A DNA stretch of 64,000 nt from Ephemerocybe angulata (taxonomy: Eukaryota > Basidiomycota > Agaricomycetes > Agaricales > Psathyrellaceae). Within the stretch, counting starts at the first letter, position 1, and each line of letters begins with the position of its first letter. Made by a program: the position numbers and the translations under genes. Below the pieces are notes generated by a model, which was not told where the DNA came from, did no database searches, and saw only the letters and a program-made list of their open reading frames with translations. Positions 44,001 through 54,048 of this stretch are shown piece by piece. The DNA is taken from the NCBI GenBank assembly GCA_013368325.1, contig JAACJK010000060.1, forward strand, positions 744,001 through 808,000, written 5' to 3'.

Positions 44001-45775
44001 TTTGATAATTACTGAGGAATATGTTACAGTCCAACATCCCTACGACGCCCCCTTCCTCGAGAAGGATGGAAGACCAATGTATTGGAAACCCAGTTGCAGG
44101 CCCTGTGCTTCAAGATTCAGACGGTGGCTGGCTCAGCAACGATTCCCCCAACAAGGGAGACCTTAGTCTATCGGAAGGTAACTTTGAGGACCAACTTGTT
44201 ACCAATCGCCCACCGTCACCTTCCGAGGGGTCAAGCTCAGCTGATAATGCTGATAATGCTGAGGAACAAGGCCTTCCCAAAACCCTATCAGATGTCAACC
44301 CAGGAGGGAACTTCGGCTCAATCAATCTTGTTAGTCCATCCTCCATTCGATGCTCTTTTAGTGTCACCTCGTTAATGCCATTCTACCTACAGGCGGTGGC
44401 GTTTAAAAACATGGCAGGAAATACTGAGGTCCGTGATTCCACCCATACCACCTGCAAATCATGCCTGACGAACGAAATGATAGCCTATGCAACAAAATCA
44501 TGGTGCAGTATTGTTTGCAGCGATTGCTCAACTTCAAACATGGATGGCTCAGCGGGATCAACCGAAAGATACGAACGAGGGGGAACCCAAAGCGCAACAC
44601 GACTATGAGCGTCAAGAACGCCCTGGGGCGCTCGTGAAACTACACGTGCGTCCTTCAGCCCCATTGACTATCTGCGCTTGCGATTTTCTTACAAGTAGAA
44701 TTGGTGGTCTAGCTCTTGATCCGGGAACATGCCAAGCTTATGATGGGGCGAACCGACCTGGAGGAGGTGAATGGTTGCCTACCGATTACGAGCGTGGAAA
44801 TGCAGCACATTCAGTTGTGGGCGAGGAACCCCGCCAGATTTGGCGGGCCTACTGAGGACGAGTTCAAGCTTTTTCTCGACTTCGATAACACCACCGCACC
44901 GCAGCGCAAGCTGGCCCGCACTTGGAATAAACGAGCAGGCAACATCTTCACCAAGTCCTTCCTTGAAAAGCATCCTAGTTATGAAGAAGAAGAGGATGTC
45001 GTGCGAACTCACTTCCAAACACACGTAAGAAAGGCACTTACCAAACAATACACCAACTTCATCAAGCCTATGGACGCTGCAGACGTCGCAGAATTGCGGA
45101 AACGTTTTGCAATTGAGCAACGGAGAATCAATGTTCGTCGTGCCCTTTTACTATTGGGAATATAGTGACTTACACCAACTGACAGCGTCATAACCGAAGG
45201 ATCAAGACGTGCGCCTTCTTCAAAGCGTATCCAGACATGGCTCGGTACCACCAATACCTCAAACATGAAATGCCTTGGAAGGTTACCAGCGGGGACGAGA
45301 GTGACTCAGTTGGCCCCGACGAGATACAACGCCGAAGACTTGTCATCTCTAGAATCCAATGGAGGGCGGAAGAGGTCCGCGGATGGATGCAAACGTTGGA
45401 TTCCCTCGACTTAGCCTTGCGATTTACGAATGGCGCTCGTCCCACACCTGGGAGCTTCCCCCGCCCACGGTTCGATCCACTCAAATTTGATCCGCCTCGA
45501 GACCTTCAGGAAACTTGGAGCACCGGATATGTACCCGGTTTGCCAGAGAACTTTTACGACAAAGCCTGGCTAGAATCCCTTCCACCGCACGATCGTGAAG
45601 AGTTGAAGCCATTGCCTCCTGTCAGCCTCGAATTTCCGAATGAGGTCATAGAGTGAGTCTGTTGGGGTTTCGACATATACATTCGTTACTAAAGAACGTT
45701 ATCTGCAGTTTCGCTCAAACCGCGGCGAGGGTCCTAAACCGGGACACTCTACCACGACCGTCTCAGCCGAGTTGA
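35095..45775 (+). CDS. giant many-exon gene with amplified acidic exon module and conserved C-terminal domain
   Basis: Roughly 65 short exons read through in one chain; nearly every intron from 35.5 to 43.6 kb is phase 1. The 5' end is unresolved: the first exon that I can place ends at 35,214 (ERHGNRLRATEAK). Sections: Pro/Ser-rich exons to 36.8 kb, including a duplicated 108-nt exon; a large acidic exon (about 36,862-37,632, with YNYDDDDDTLVPILG); linker exons with one GC-AG intron (38,078-38,129); the 394-bp module array (38.13-42.79 kb); more acidic phase-1 exons (SLEGNYDHAVLINPSFKPC, FDTAMDDEM); a basic part (KPPKKRRSRGKKG); and a C-terminal domain (TEDEFKLFLDFDNTT, ARTWNKRAGNIFTKSFLEK, YVPGLPENFYDKAWLESLPP) that I recall as a widespread uncharacterised mushroom domain. 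The last intron is 45,653-45,708; stop TGA 45,773-45,775. The junction near 44,410-44,520 is uncertain. Function unknown; low-complexity acidic repeats suggest an extended protein. Alternative: two genes that meet near 43 kb. Confidence 0.6.
35398..35719 (+). repeat. tandem duplication of one exon plus intron (161 bp)
   Basis: Exon 35,559-35,666 (108 nt, encoding NPPVVAPPSAETSQPIPVTG) with its 53-nt intron repeats the preceding exon end/intron (to 35,558) almost base for base; a third, shorter exon start follows at 35,720 (GGGACACCACGTCC). Both introns are phase 1. Confidence 0.7.
38130..42790 (+). repeat. tandem array of a 394-bp, three-exon module
   Basis: Module: exon e1 75 nt, intron 48, exon e2 63 nt, intron 50, exon e3 111 nt, intron 47, all introns in phase 1, total 394 bp (249 coding, 83 residues). 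e1 starts at 38,258, 38,652, 39,045, 39,439, 39,832, 40,226, 40,619, 41,013, 41,405 and 41,797, then a diverged unit, and again 42,603. Peptides: e1 RRPPLDEGSREDWELES or RRPPLGEDSEQDWEPQS, e2 DALEQQIGFGEVRRVAQE, e3 AGDLPFREGSDGDGSTSDVD. Two module types alternate, so 38,652-39,438, 39,439-40,225 and 40,226-41,012 are near-identical 787-bp double units. No stop or frame break is seen in any copy. Minus-strand ORFs in the array are repeats of shadows. Confidence 0.9.
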
Positions 45776-48700
45776 CCGACAGCTTGACCTTTCTTTCAGC
45801 CAGAATATGTAGTGTGTAGTGTGACAAGTTATTGGAAACATAATTGTGATAGTACGAGATTTGCCAAATCGGTCTCAATTCTAAAGGAGCTTCTTTCCTC
45901 GTGCCCACGCCCGAATCTTCAAGGGGAGCATTTGCTCTCTTCATCCTCTGCGTCTATTCGGCGCATTAGGGAGACATCTGAATCACAACTTGCAGCCTCA
46001 GTATTTTGCCCTTTGTAAGTCGAGCATCTTTCCCCTGCTACTTTCTAGATCTCAGTTTTCTCTCTTACCACCTCCCCGGAGTCAACTCCGACTATAGCGA
46101 GTAGGGCGACCCGTACTTTTCTGGGACTGCGCCGACGTCATACACATATTCACCAGCCGTCGATCCCTTGCTCTTCGTGAAAGCATTATTCACTCAGCCG
46201 CCATTTTCCCAGATGGTTTGGTGTGAGGCCGAAGGTCCTCTTACTGACTCACGAGGTGGTTAGCGGCTTCGTTATCGTCGATGACTTGGATAATGCTACA
46301 CTCCCTCGTCTGCCCGTTGATTGAGACAAGGGGCTCTTCCCGCTTAAGACGGTTGTCATCTTGCAAACGTCCTCAGCTGTTCCCTCGTTGTGTACGCTCT
46401 TTAATTGTCCTGCGACCGAGCGATGTATCAATTCCCGAACTCGAAGGGAGTTGGAACTATCGATGACCTTGGTCGGATTTCGGTGGAAACGCTCTCTCCA
46501 TACATACCATGATCTTCGTTCTATCGAGTTCCGGGTTCCTAGCATGAAGACGTAGTAACGTCAGTTGGACACATCGAAAACACCCTGATAATATCATTCT
46601 GGATTGCTACTCAGCCCCAGTGAGAATTGGAATCTCCTGGGAGCATCCCAGAGTATCTCATTTCACAAAACTCGAGTGCCACCACCCCCACAGTATCCTG
46701 GAAACGCCTTTTAGACAAGTTGGTATATCTTCTCCACTAAATATATCCAACTCGCACAACTTAATAATGCATTCTTGCCTACAGCTGGGCAGAAAACAGC
46801 TTGTAGATTGTACGCAACCACTACGTAGACCCCTCTGTTCTGTAAATTTACTTGACTTGTCGCCTGCATTCTTTCTATTTGTTTTCGATGTCCGAAATCC
46901 GGTAAACACACGAGCACGGACGCGTCAATTTCCCCAGGTCTTCCTTCTCCTCACCACCACCACCGCCGCCATCGAGGCTCGAATCCGGGCCTCCTACACA
47001 ACTTCGCTGAACTGTCACAGCCCTGTGACTTGCTCGTCAGCTTCCTGTGAATGATCTCCACAGTAGGAGGCGGTTGGCCTGTGGCGGGTTGGATTTGAAG
47101 TCGAGTGACCATGGTATGTCTGAGGTTGCTGAGGTTGGTTGACTCTCGTCTGATGCCCTTCAACCCCGCCGCTCGTGCCTCCCCGAACCATGCGAACCCA
47201 TTCCGGGAATCTGATGGCTCACGAGCCCCTTATCTCTGTTCCAGCTCCCCTGGCTGCTGTTGGGCGGGGTGAGCGATGCAACGGTGCGTAACTGACTGGA
47301 CTCCGAAGATGGTGACTGATTGGCACGTCTGGATCCCCGTCCACGCTCAGCCTTAGCAATTCAGCTTCATCCCCCAGCATCTCGAGCGTCTCGCCATGCA
47401 CCTTATCCACGGAAAGTCGCCCAGCCCTTCGCGGGCGGCGGTCTCGCTCAGTCATTTTACCCTCGGCCGTCTTTGGCTTTCCGGTAAGTGTTTGCGCTCG
47501 ACTCTGTCGCTCGCACTTGCTCACTCATTTCATTAGGGAGCATGAAGCTCCAGACGCGATGGCACCCAGCTTTTATTGTGTTTATTGCGGGGTATCTTAG
47601 GTTTTGGAAGGGGCATAGGAGGGGCATGGAAATGGTGAGCTTGTGAGTCGGTTTTACTGGGTCGTTGGAAGATGATCGATAATCCCGTGTATACATGTAG
47701 TATATATGATACTGAATAAATATGAATTCATTACTACATTTGCTGTTCTGTGTTGCCGGATACTCTGAGAGAGCCAGAGAGGCAAAAAAGTGCCACATTT
47801 GCCTCCCGGAGTATCCTCACGTCAACTTATTATATATGTACTGAGAGATACTCTAAGATACTCCCAGGAGACTCCGATTCTGACTGGGACTCAGCTGTCA
47901 ATGATATATATGATGAACCTTTGTGTATATATACCTCGGGTTTAGTGTCGCACTTCCGATCTAGGAAACTGTCATATTGGGCATGAAGTTGAAGTTGCGT
48001 GAGCCATCGTGCCAAGCTTCGAGGTATTTTATTGTATGCTATTTCTGCGCCTTCTGCAGGGCCTAGTGCGAAATGAATTATCCAACCCAACAACTCGGCC
48101 GCCCTCACGATCGAAGACGACACACCTAAGCGTGTTCGAGAAGTCTTTGTTCACAGTCCCTTTGTTACATCCATCGTATAAAGCTTCAAATGCCACATAC
48201 CTACCTCTCGTCAAAGTTAATTCAGATTATTGATTACCATGGCTCGGACAATGGTACAGTGTGCGTCCTCTCACGAATGTCGGAATGGTCTTGATTCTGA
48301 CATGATTCGTCCCAGGGGTTATCATCGTCATCTCTACGCTCCGAGGGGATTGTCTAGACGAGCCATTAACTTACTCAAGGATTCGAAAATCAAGTACGGA
48401 TGCCACTGCCATCCAGCAAGGTAGAACCTTTGATAACACTTCTCCAGTCCACGATGAAGCCAGGAAAAGTGGGCATGTGTACTCGCCGCGACGAGAAGAA
48501 CGTTGCGTTGAAGAAGCTCTCCGATTCTTTGTACGTCTAACTACCGGCGCGAGCCAGTTTATCCCCGAGCTCAAATCGTCGAAAAGATAGAAAACAGGCT
48601 ACTATCGACCTCTCTGGAATGCGACCCGGACAGTGAGAGAAGTGACATTCTATATATGACAGAAAGGGGATCTAAATTGTACGGTATTTTCTTCCTTTTT

Positions 48701-49876
48701 TTTCTCCCTTTCTCTCTCCTCTTTGAAGGAGTGGAGAGAAATTGGTGTGAAATTGACTGATTCTCGGGTCTTCTCCTAGATGGGATGAGCTGGCGAGATC
48801 CTGTCCTGACTACAGACTGGAAATAGGTGCTCGACGGGCAACCCGTGACTCTACGTTCACCCGTTACTCTCGTCGGAAAGAAAAGCTTTCTCGGTTACAC
48901 TCCAGTCAACTCAAGAGGGTTTCGGAGATCATCCAGTTGGCAGTCTGACTGCCTGACGGGAACGGCCGTTACAGGACTTGATCAGCTCGGCCCAACTCGA
49001 ATGTCGACGCCCGGGCTGAGTACACATATGTAGCCGGGGAGGGACATGCAGAGTTATGAAATCTGTGGATGGAGGTTTCCCTGTGGGCCTGCGGTTAAGA
49101 TCGGTGGTCGAGTCCGATATGTCAAGATCGACGGATGAGTAGGAATCGTGAGTAGGAATCGTCCAGAATCTGAAATCTGAGACCTTGAGATTCGAGCATC
49201 AGATAACGGACGACCTAAAGCACCGAACGAGCACTTATTTGCTTGAGATTCTGATGCAAGGAGTCCTGGGCGCTACTGTCGAATGGGGCGGACCTTGAGG
49301 CGCTGGTGGCCCTATCAGAACGTCCGTACGAGGTTGTGTCCTTGAACACTGTGTGTATAGCAATGCGGCCTCTGAGCCCCCTCCGCTCGACTTCGCCTGG
49401 AATAACAGCCAAAAAACACTCCGTCACCTGGTATCAGGAAGATGTGCCATTGACGAGGACGGGTAGCCGGGGCAAACGCACTCGAAAAGCAAGCCCTGTC
49501 GAGAATCGATGAGGGGTCGCGCATCCTGGGGTATTTTTGCGCGTATTCTGGTACACTCTGTTCCAGCAGTAATCGTAGATATAGATAGTGAACCTGTGGG
49601 ACGACGAGGCCGAAGGGCGTGGCCGGAGAGGAACCGTTGAGCGAAATGTAAGTTGACAGGACGGTGCGCATTACACTCACATCTTCTCGCCCTCCCATGA
49701 TAACGGATTTAGACTCCGGATTTTTGTCAGGGTCTTGGTGTGGTCGAAGCTGGTACAGGAGAGATCGTTGAACGTGCGGACGGAACTGGAAAAACAACCG
49801 TTGGATAAACGACAGAGTAGAAACCGAAAGAGTTGTGCTCACCTGAACCCATGGGGCGTCTGATATCTATCACCAG
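45776..49876. other. long gene-free stretch
   Basis: About 4.1 kb with no exon chain that I can support. At about 46,060-46,215 there is a diverged piece of the IR1 element (CGTCATACACAT and a CCATTTTCCCAG end). At about 49,790-49,680 the minus strand has a possible remnant exon (FNDLSCTSFDHTKTLTKI, then WEGEK before a GTGAGT). Otherwise short overlapping ORFs only. Confidence 0.4.
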
Positions 49877-51909
49877 AGCTTTCAGAAACGCGGTCCGACG
49901 CAGCTACGATGCGATATGTCGGTGGCTTCCGAGAGGGTCTAGTGTATTGAAGTCTGGGCTGCGATTACTATGGTTCGGTTTCCGGAATCACACGACGAAC
50001 TCACCAATGGGCTGGAAAATGACCGGTGCTGGATGGACTGCGCCCATAGCAAAGTTTGGAACACGACTCACTCTGAATCCGATACGAAGCTCCCAACCTA
50101 GTACTTGGCATGGGCTCCTTTGAACTGTTCAAAAACAGTCAGTCTTTCGTTTCAGTATCAGAGTCAGGGACAGGTGATACTTACCCTCAATAGAAGTGCC
50201 CCAAATAGATCGCATAAACAGGCGATCCATGAGGTGGGATGTTTGGGGGGCTCCTCGCCAAAGTGACTTCGAATCGGACAGCGCCAGCGCTTGCCCATAA
50301 GCTATACGACCAAGCGCTCATGGAGCCTCCGTCCCTAGCCATGGCAAAGCATTTGACTTGGCGACCAGTGACGTTATAACGAGGCTGTCAGATTCCAGGC
50401 CGAAGAAAACTATAACCAGCCAAACATACCGGATGCGATGCGTAAGGCCTCACGGACGACAAGCTCCCATCGGCTTGCAGCCCGATGGAAGTCAGTGACG
50501 AGCCTTCTTATCGAGCCTGTGAGATTATCCACGCCTCCGCAGCGAGGGATCCCGATGCCAAGCAAGTTATCCTGTCCTTCGCCGTCTACGGGCGTCTATC
50601 CGGCCAGTTCGCCATAACGAGCCGGGCTAACGCCTATGCTCACCCGTATCTCAGCTGAGACACATCGTTTCCACAACGGTAAGGCCCTGTGTCGTTTGTG
50701 TCAATAGTATCGAAAATCTATTGAGCCGTCGGAGATGAGTTTATGAAGGAGAGTCGGAAGGGAGGCCCAGCAGCGCCTGGGGGTGACCGTCGGAGTTGCA
50801 ATCCTGGGAACCTCTCACCATATCTAGCGGATTGGACAAATCCGACGAATTGGACGAATTCCATGTCTGATTCGTCCACCGACACGGCACGTACTGCTGC
50901 CCCACAAGTCGCATGCGACTGCTCATCGGGGCTCTCTGGGGTCTATCGACATGCCAAGAAGTCCAATCGAGGGTGTTGGAGGGGTAAGGTGACCCAGGTG
51001 AGTATAATATATCCATATATCTCGAGGCGGAAGCTTGACTGTTCTCACTCACCAGTGCGAGTAGAGGCACACTGAAGCGCGACTTTGGAAATCAACGTCG
51101 TTCTTGGAGCACAGTACGTAGTCGATTACACGATCCTGAGGCTTGGTACTCAACTTGACGCGATTTAGCATGTCTTGGTCGTCATCCAATCCAATGGCGA
51201 CTCGTACGGCGTGCAAATTCAAGGAACGATGGTATGCCGGGATACACTGGAATCAAAACCCCAGATTATCCACCCTTGTAACGTCCGTCGACCCCTGGGT
51301 GTATATGGTCGCCCACGCGTCACTATACCTTCGATTACAGATTGGACATTGAGAATGTTGGCATGCGCGGCCAATCCAATCCGCACTGACATGGTGGCTC
51401 CCGAACCTGCCCCTGTTACTGCATTTAATGGGACGAACTGGTGCTTACACAGGGACCTTATGCCCTCCATGGATTAGGTGAGTACAGCTCTCCCAACTCG
51501 TCCCCCGATGCTCTTTTTTATTCCTAGTTATACTTCAGTTATATCCCCCACCATCTCTGCGGTGTCAAATTCGACTACCGAGACCAGGCCGCCCCGTACT
51601 CCTCTGGGAGTGCGCCGGCGTCATACACATCCGCCACTCTTTGCCTCCTGCTGAACGAGAAGCCGCCCCGACAGCTGCCATTCTTCCCAGTGTAAGTTGC
51701 TTTCTTCGTAATTTCTCTACGAGCCTGGTGAACCAACGACGTTCTCTCAACAGCGATATGCCATACTGCAACCAATCATGGAAGGCGAAGCAGCCGACCC
51801 AGGGATGTCCAAGCCGGGAAGAGAGGTCGGCCTCCACCCATCCTGCGGACCCATTTCACTCCGACCTTGATCGGAGACGTCCGTCACGCGTCAGCTCACA
51901 AGATTGAAC
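49877..51909 (-). repeat. inverted-repeat arm IR1-right, about 2.0 kb
   Basis: Reverse complement of 14,641-16,668 along the whole length, from AGAGCTTTCAGAAACGCG at the left to CTCACAAGATTGAAC at the right. It lacks a few short insertions present in the left arm (around the CGCGTCCGCACAGTGGG segment) and has one of its own near 51,340-51,450. Flanks outside these borders are unrelated to those of the left arm. Confidence 0.85.
50545..50885 (-). repeat. dispersed coding-derived fossil repeat, copy 5
   Basis: Part of IR1-right and therefore the sister of copy 2: same FPGLQLRR frame on the minus strand and the same TAGACGCCCG end. Confidence 0.6.
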
Positions 51910-52327
51910 CCCTTCCTCCCGCCCACCACATTTTCGTCATCCCCACTTGCTCTCTGCACGCCAGAGCCCGGAATTGATGCGTAATACGAAGAGCAAAATT
52001 CGAGTCACAACAGCTTAGCAGCTTGGTCTCAACTCAATATATCATGATACCACCCCGATTTCGCCAACACCCTTCCAATGCAACCATGGCGCGTCAGGGG
52101 CTTCATCGGTCGTTTGGCATCCAGATGTTCGAATCCCTTCTATCTTTGCACCGCATGCCAACGATCACATGTGCCGAGGACTTCTGCCCCCTATCTCTCC
52201 TCCATCCCCCACTCCCCGAAACCAATCGCAACGCTTTGTGTGTACATTCTCAGGCGTTGAACCGCCTTTACCCTGCCTGAGCGATCGCAACTAGCAGCGG
52301 GTCTTCCTGTGTATCATTGCTCCGAGG

Positions 52328-53095
52328 GTGGTGTCATATGCGATCTTCGTTGTGGCACCCTCCTTGACGTCCTCTGTGAACACACTCCGTCGCAGGACGG
52401 TTCGGCTATCTCGTTTTGGAACTCCAAGCGGCTTACAAAGCTCGATGAGCATATGGGACAACCGCCTCAAGGAGATAGCCAGGTTTATTGGGCTGGACGC
52501 CCCAAGCGTAGACCCCGATCTCTCGCAGAGGGCGTTAGGGACTAGCGTAGTGGGCGCCCTGACGACTTTCGCGTCCAACTATCAAATCTTCGTTGTTGCG
52601 CTTTTGGAGACCTGAACCAACCGAAACAAGTCAGCAGGTCTCAGCCATAGTGCTGGAATCCATGATCATTGCGTATCGATCCAGCTCCCGCATCCTGCGA
52701 ACCTCACCGCTATATCTGTCAACCACCTGCCGTTCCACCAACTCACTCCCGCGGGAAAGCTTCAGGCTCCGCGAGCTATCACATTGTGGGGTTTATCTCG
52801 ATTGCCCTAGTTCCCCGCCTCCGATTTCCAGCTACAACCCAATATCACCTTTCGGTCTTCTTTAGATTTCGCCCGCCATCGCATCCTTCCCCTGGGTCTG
52901 AAGCCCACCGATCGATTGATTCCCCTGGGGAAGGTGACTTACGAAATGCATTGCGATGGGAAGCTGGTTGCTCTAATTGACCCACAGACCGTTCTCTACG
53001 ACCTCGTTGTCGTAGAGGTGACGGACAGAACATGTCTTTGCCACATGGGTATTCATGGGCGAGTACAAGTTACGCTTAGTTACCGCTCCGGGTAG
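52328..53095 (+). pseudogene. broken SUN-domain copy
   Basis: The first part (52,328-52,615) reads IARFIGLDAPSVDPDLS then GTSVVGALTTFAS, like the region just before a SUN fold. From 52,649 one frame runs to 53,095 with a single TAG at 52,808: SIQLPHPANLTAIS, APRAITLWGLSRL, LPLGLKPTDRLIPLGKVTYE, DLVVVEVTDRTCLCHMGIHG. This parallels the SUN gene at 30.5 kb (PANISAIS, VVVEVLSNWG..CVYHIGIHG), but the NWG block before the last Cys is lost, the stop is internal and the two parts are in different frames. I read it as a pseudogene of a related paralog. Confidence 0.6.
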
Positions 53096-54048
53096 TTAAA
53101 GTAGAACGTACGATACCTCTTCTCACCACAATATATATAATCAATCTCTCTCTCTCCTGTTCGAGCGGCGTCCCTTTCGTCATCCCGGCAAGTTTTATGA
53201 TTACGGGCGCTTAAAATTGAAAGTTAGGGGAGCCAGACAACTTCGATAAGCAGGCGCAGGCGTTTCATGGCGGTTCCGTTGCCGGTGGACGAATCAGATG
53301 GGGAGGCAATCCGTCCAATTCGTCAGAAATGGCCCAATAAGTCAGATATGGTGAGGGGTTCCCAGGATTGCAAGTCCGACGGTCACGGTGAGGCTCACAG
53401 AGGCGCACGACATCGATATCCTTCTCTCGTCCACAAACTCATCTCTGGCCCAATGGTTTTCTAATACCATCGAAAAAGACCTTTGTCTGATCGGGAATAG
53501 GGATCGCGTGGTCTCGACTCAAATACAAATGAGCTTCATCTTGAGCCTTGCTCACAACGACGGAGCGAACTCACCAAATAGACGCCCGTAAGCCGGCAAG
53601 GACAACTTGGGACCTTGGCTCCTGGAAGTCGATCTTGCAAGGACAGAACGATCTTTGGACATTTCTGATAAAGAATGATCCCCATACTCAAAATTTCGTC
53701 GTACCTTTCAAAGAATTTGTGAATAGGGTAGGGGGCGCTACACAAGGTTTCCGAACGGGGCCGAATCGAATACTGAGGCTTTTATTGGGGGCGACGGACC
53801 ACAGAACAGCGACAGACCACAGAACATCTACCCGCCTTTCCGCTGCAGCCCGGCACGGGCGGCGTGCACACACACGGGTCTTCAAACATATCAAATGGGC
53901 TAGACCACAGATAGATTGGTGAGCTTTTGATTTACGACGAATACGCACGGTTAGCAGTCATCCACAGACATCCACAGAACACCTTGGGCTAGAGGGGAGA
54001 AAAACTATAATAGATAAGTAGATACAAGCGCAATTTATGCTTAACTAA
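53096..54048. other. gene-free stretch with one dispersed repeat
   Basis: Contains a CT-rich run near 53,138-53,156, fossil repeat copy 6 (53,265-53,600) and a short imperfect duplication (GACCACAGAACA, GACAGACCACAGAACA) near 53,799-53,826. Nothing else supported. Confidence 0.4.
53265..53600 (+). repeat. dispersed coding-derived fossil repeat, copy 6
   Basis: Starts PLPVDESD, has the GTCCAATTCGTCAG run and TTCCCAGGATTGCAAGTCC, then downstream TQIQMSFILSLAHNDGAN then SPNRRP. An indel breaks the FPGLQLR frame. Confidence 0.6.

Noticed and set aside
46620..47054. 144-codon plus-strand ORF
   Set aside because: No splice partners, no domain and composition like the surrounding gene-free DNA.
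14641..51909. The IR1 arms as long terminal repeats of one 37-kb mobile element
   Set aside because: No target duplication, no transposase or tyrosine recombinase seen, a probable third partial copy at 46.1 kb inside the interval, and unrelated repeats cross the interval.
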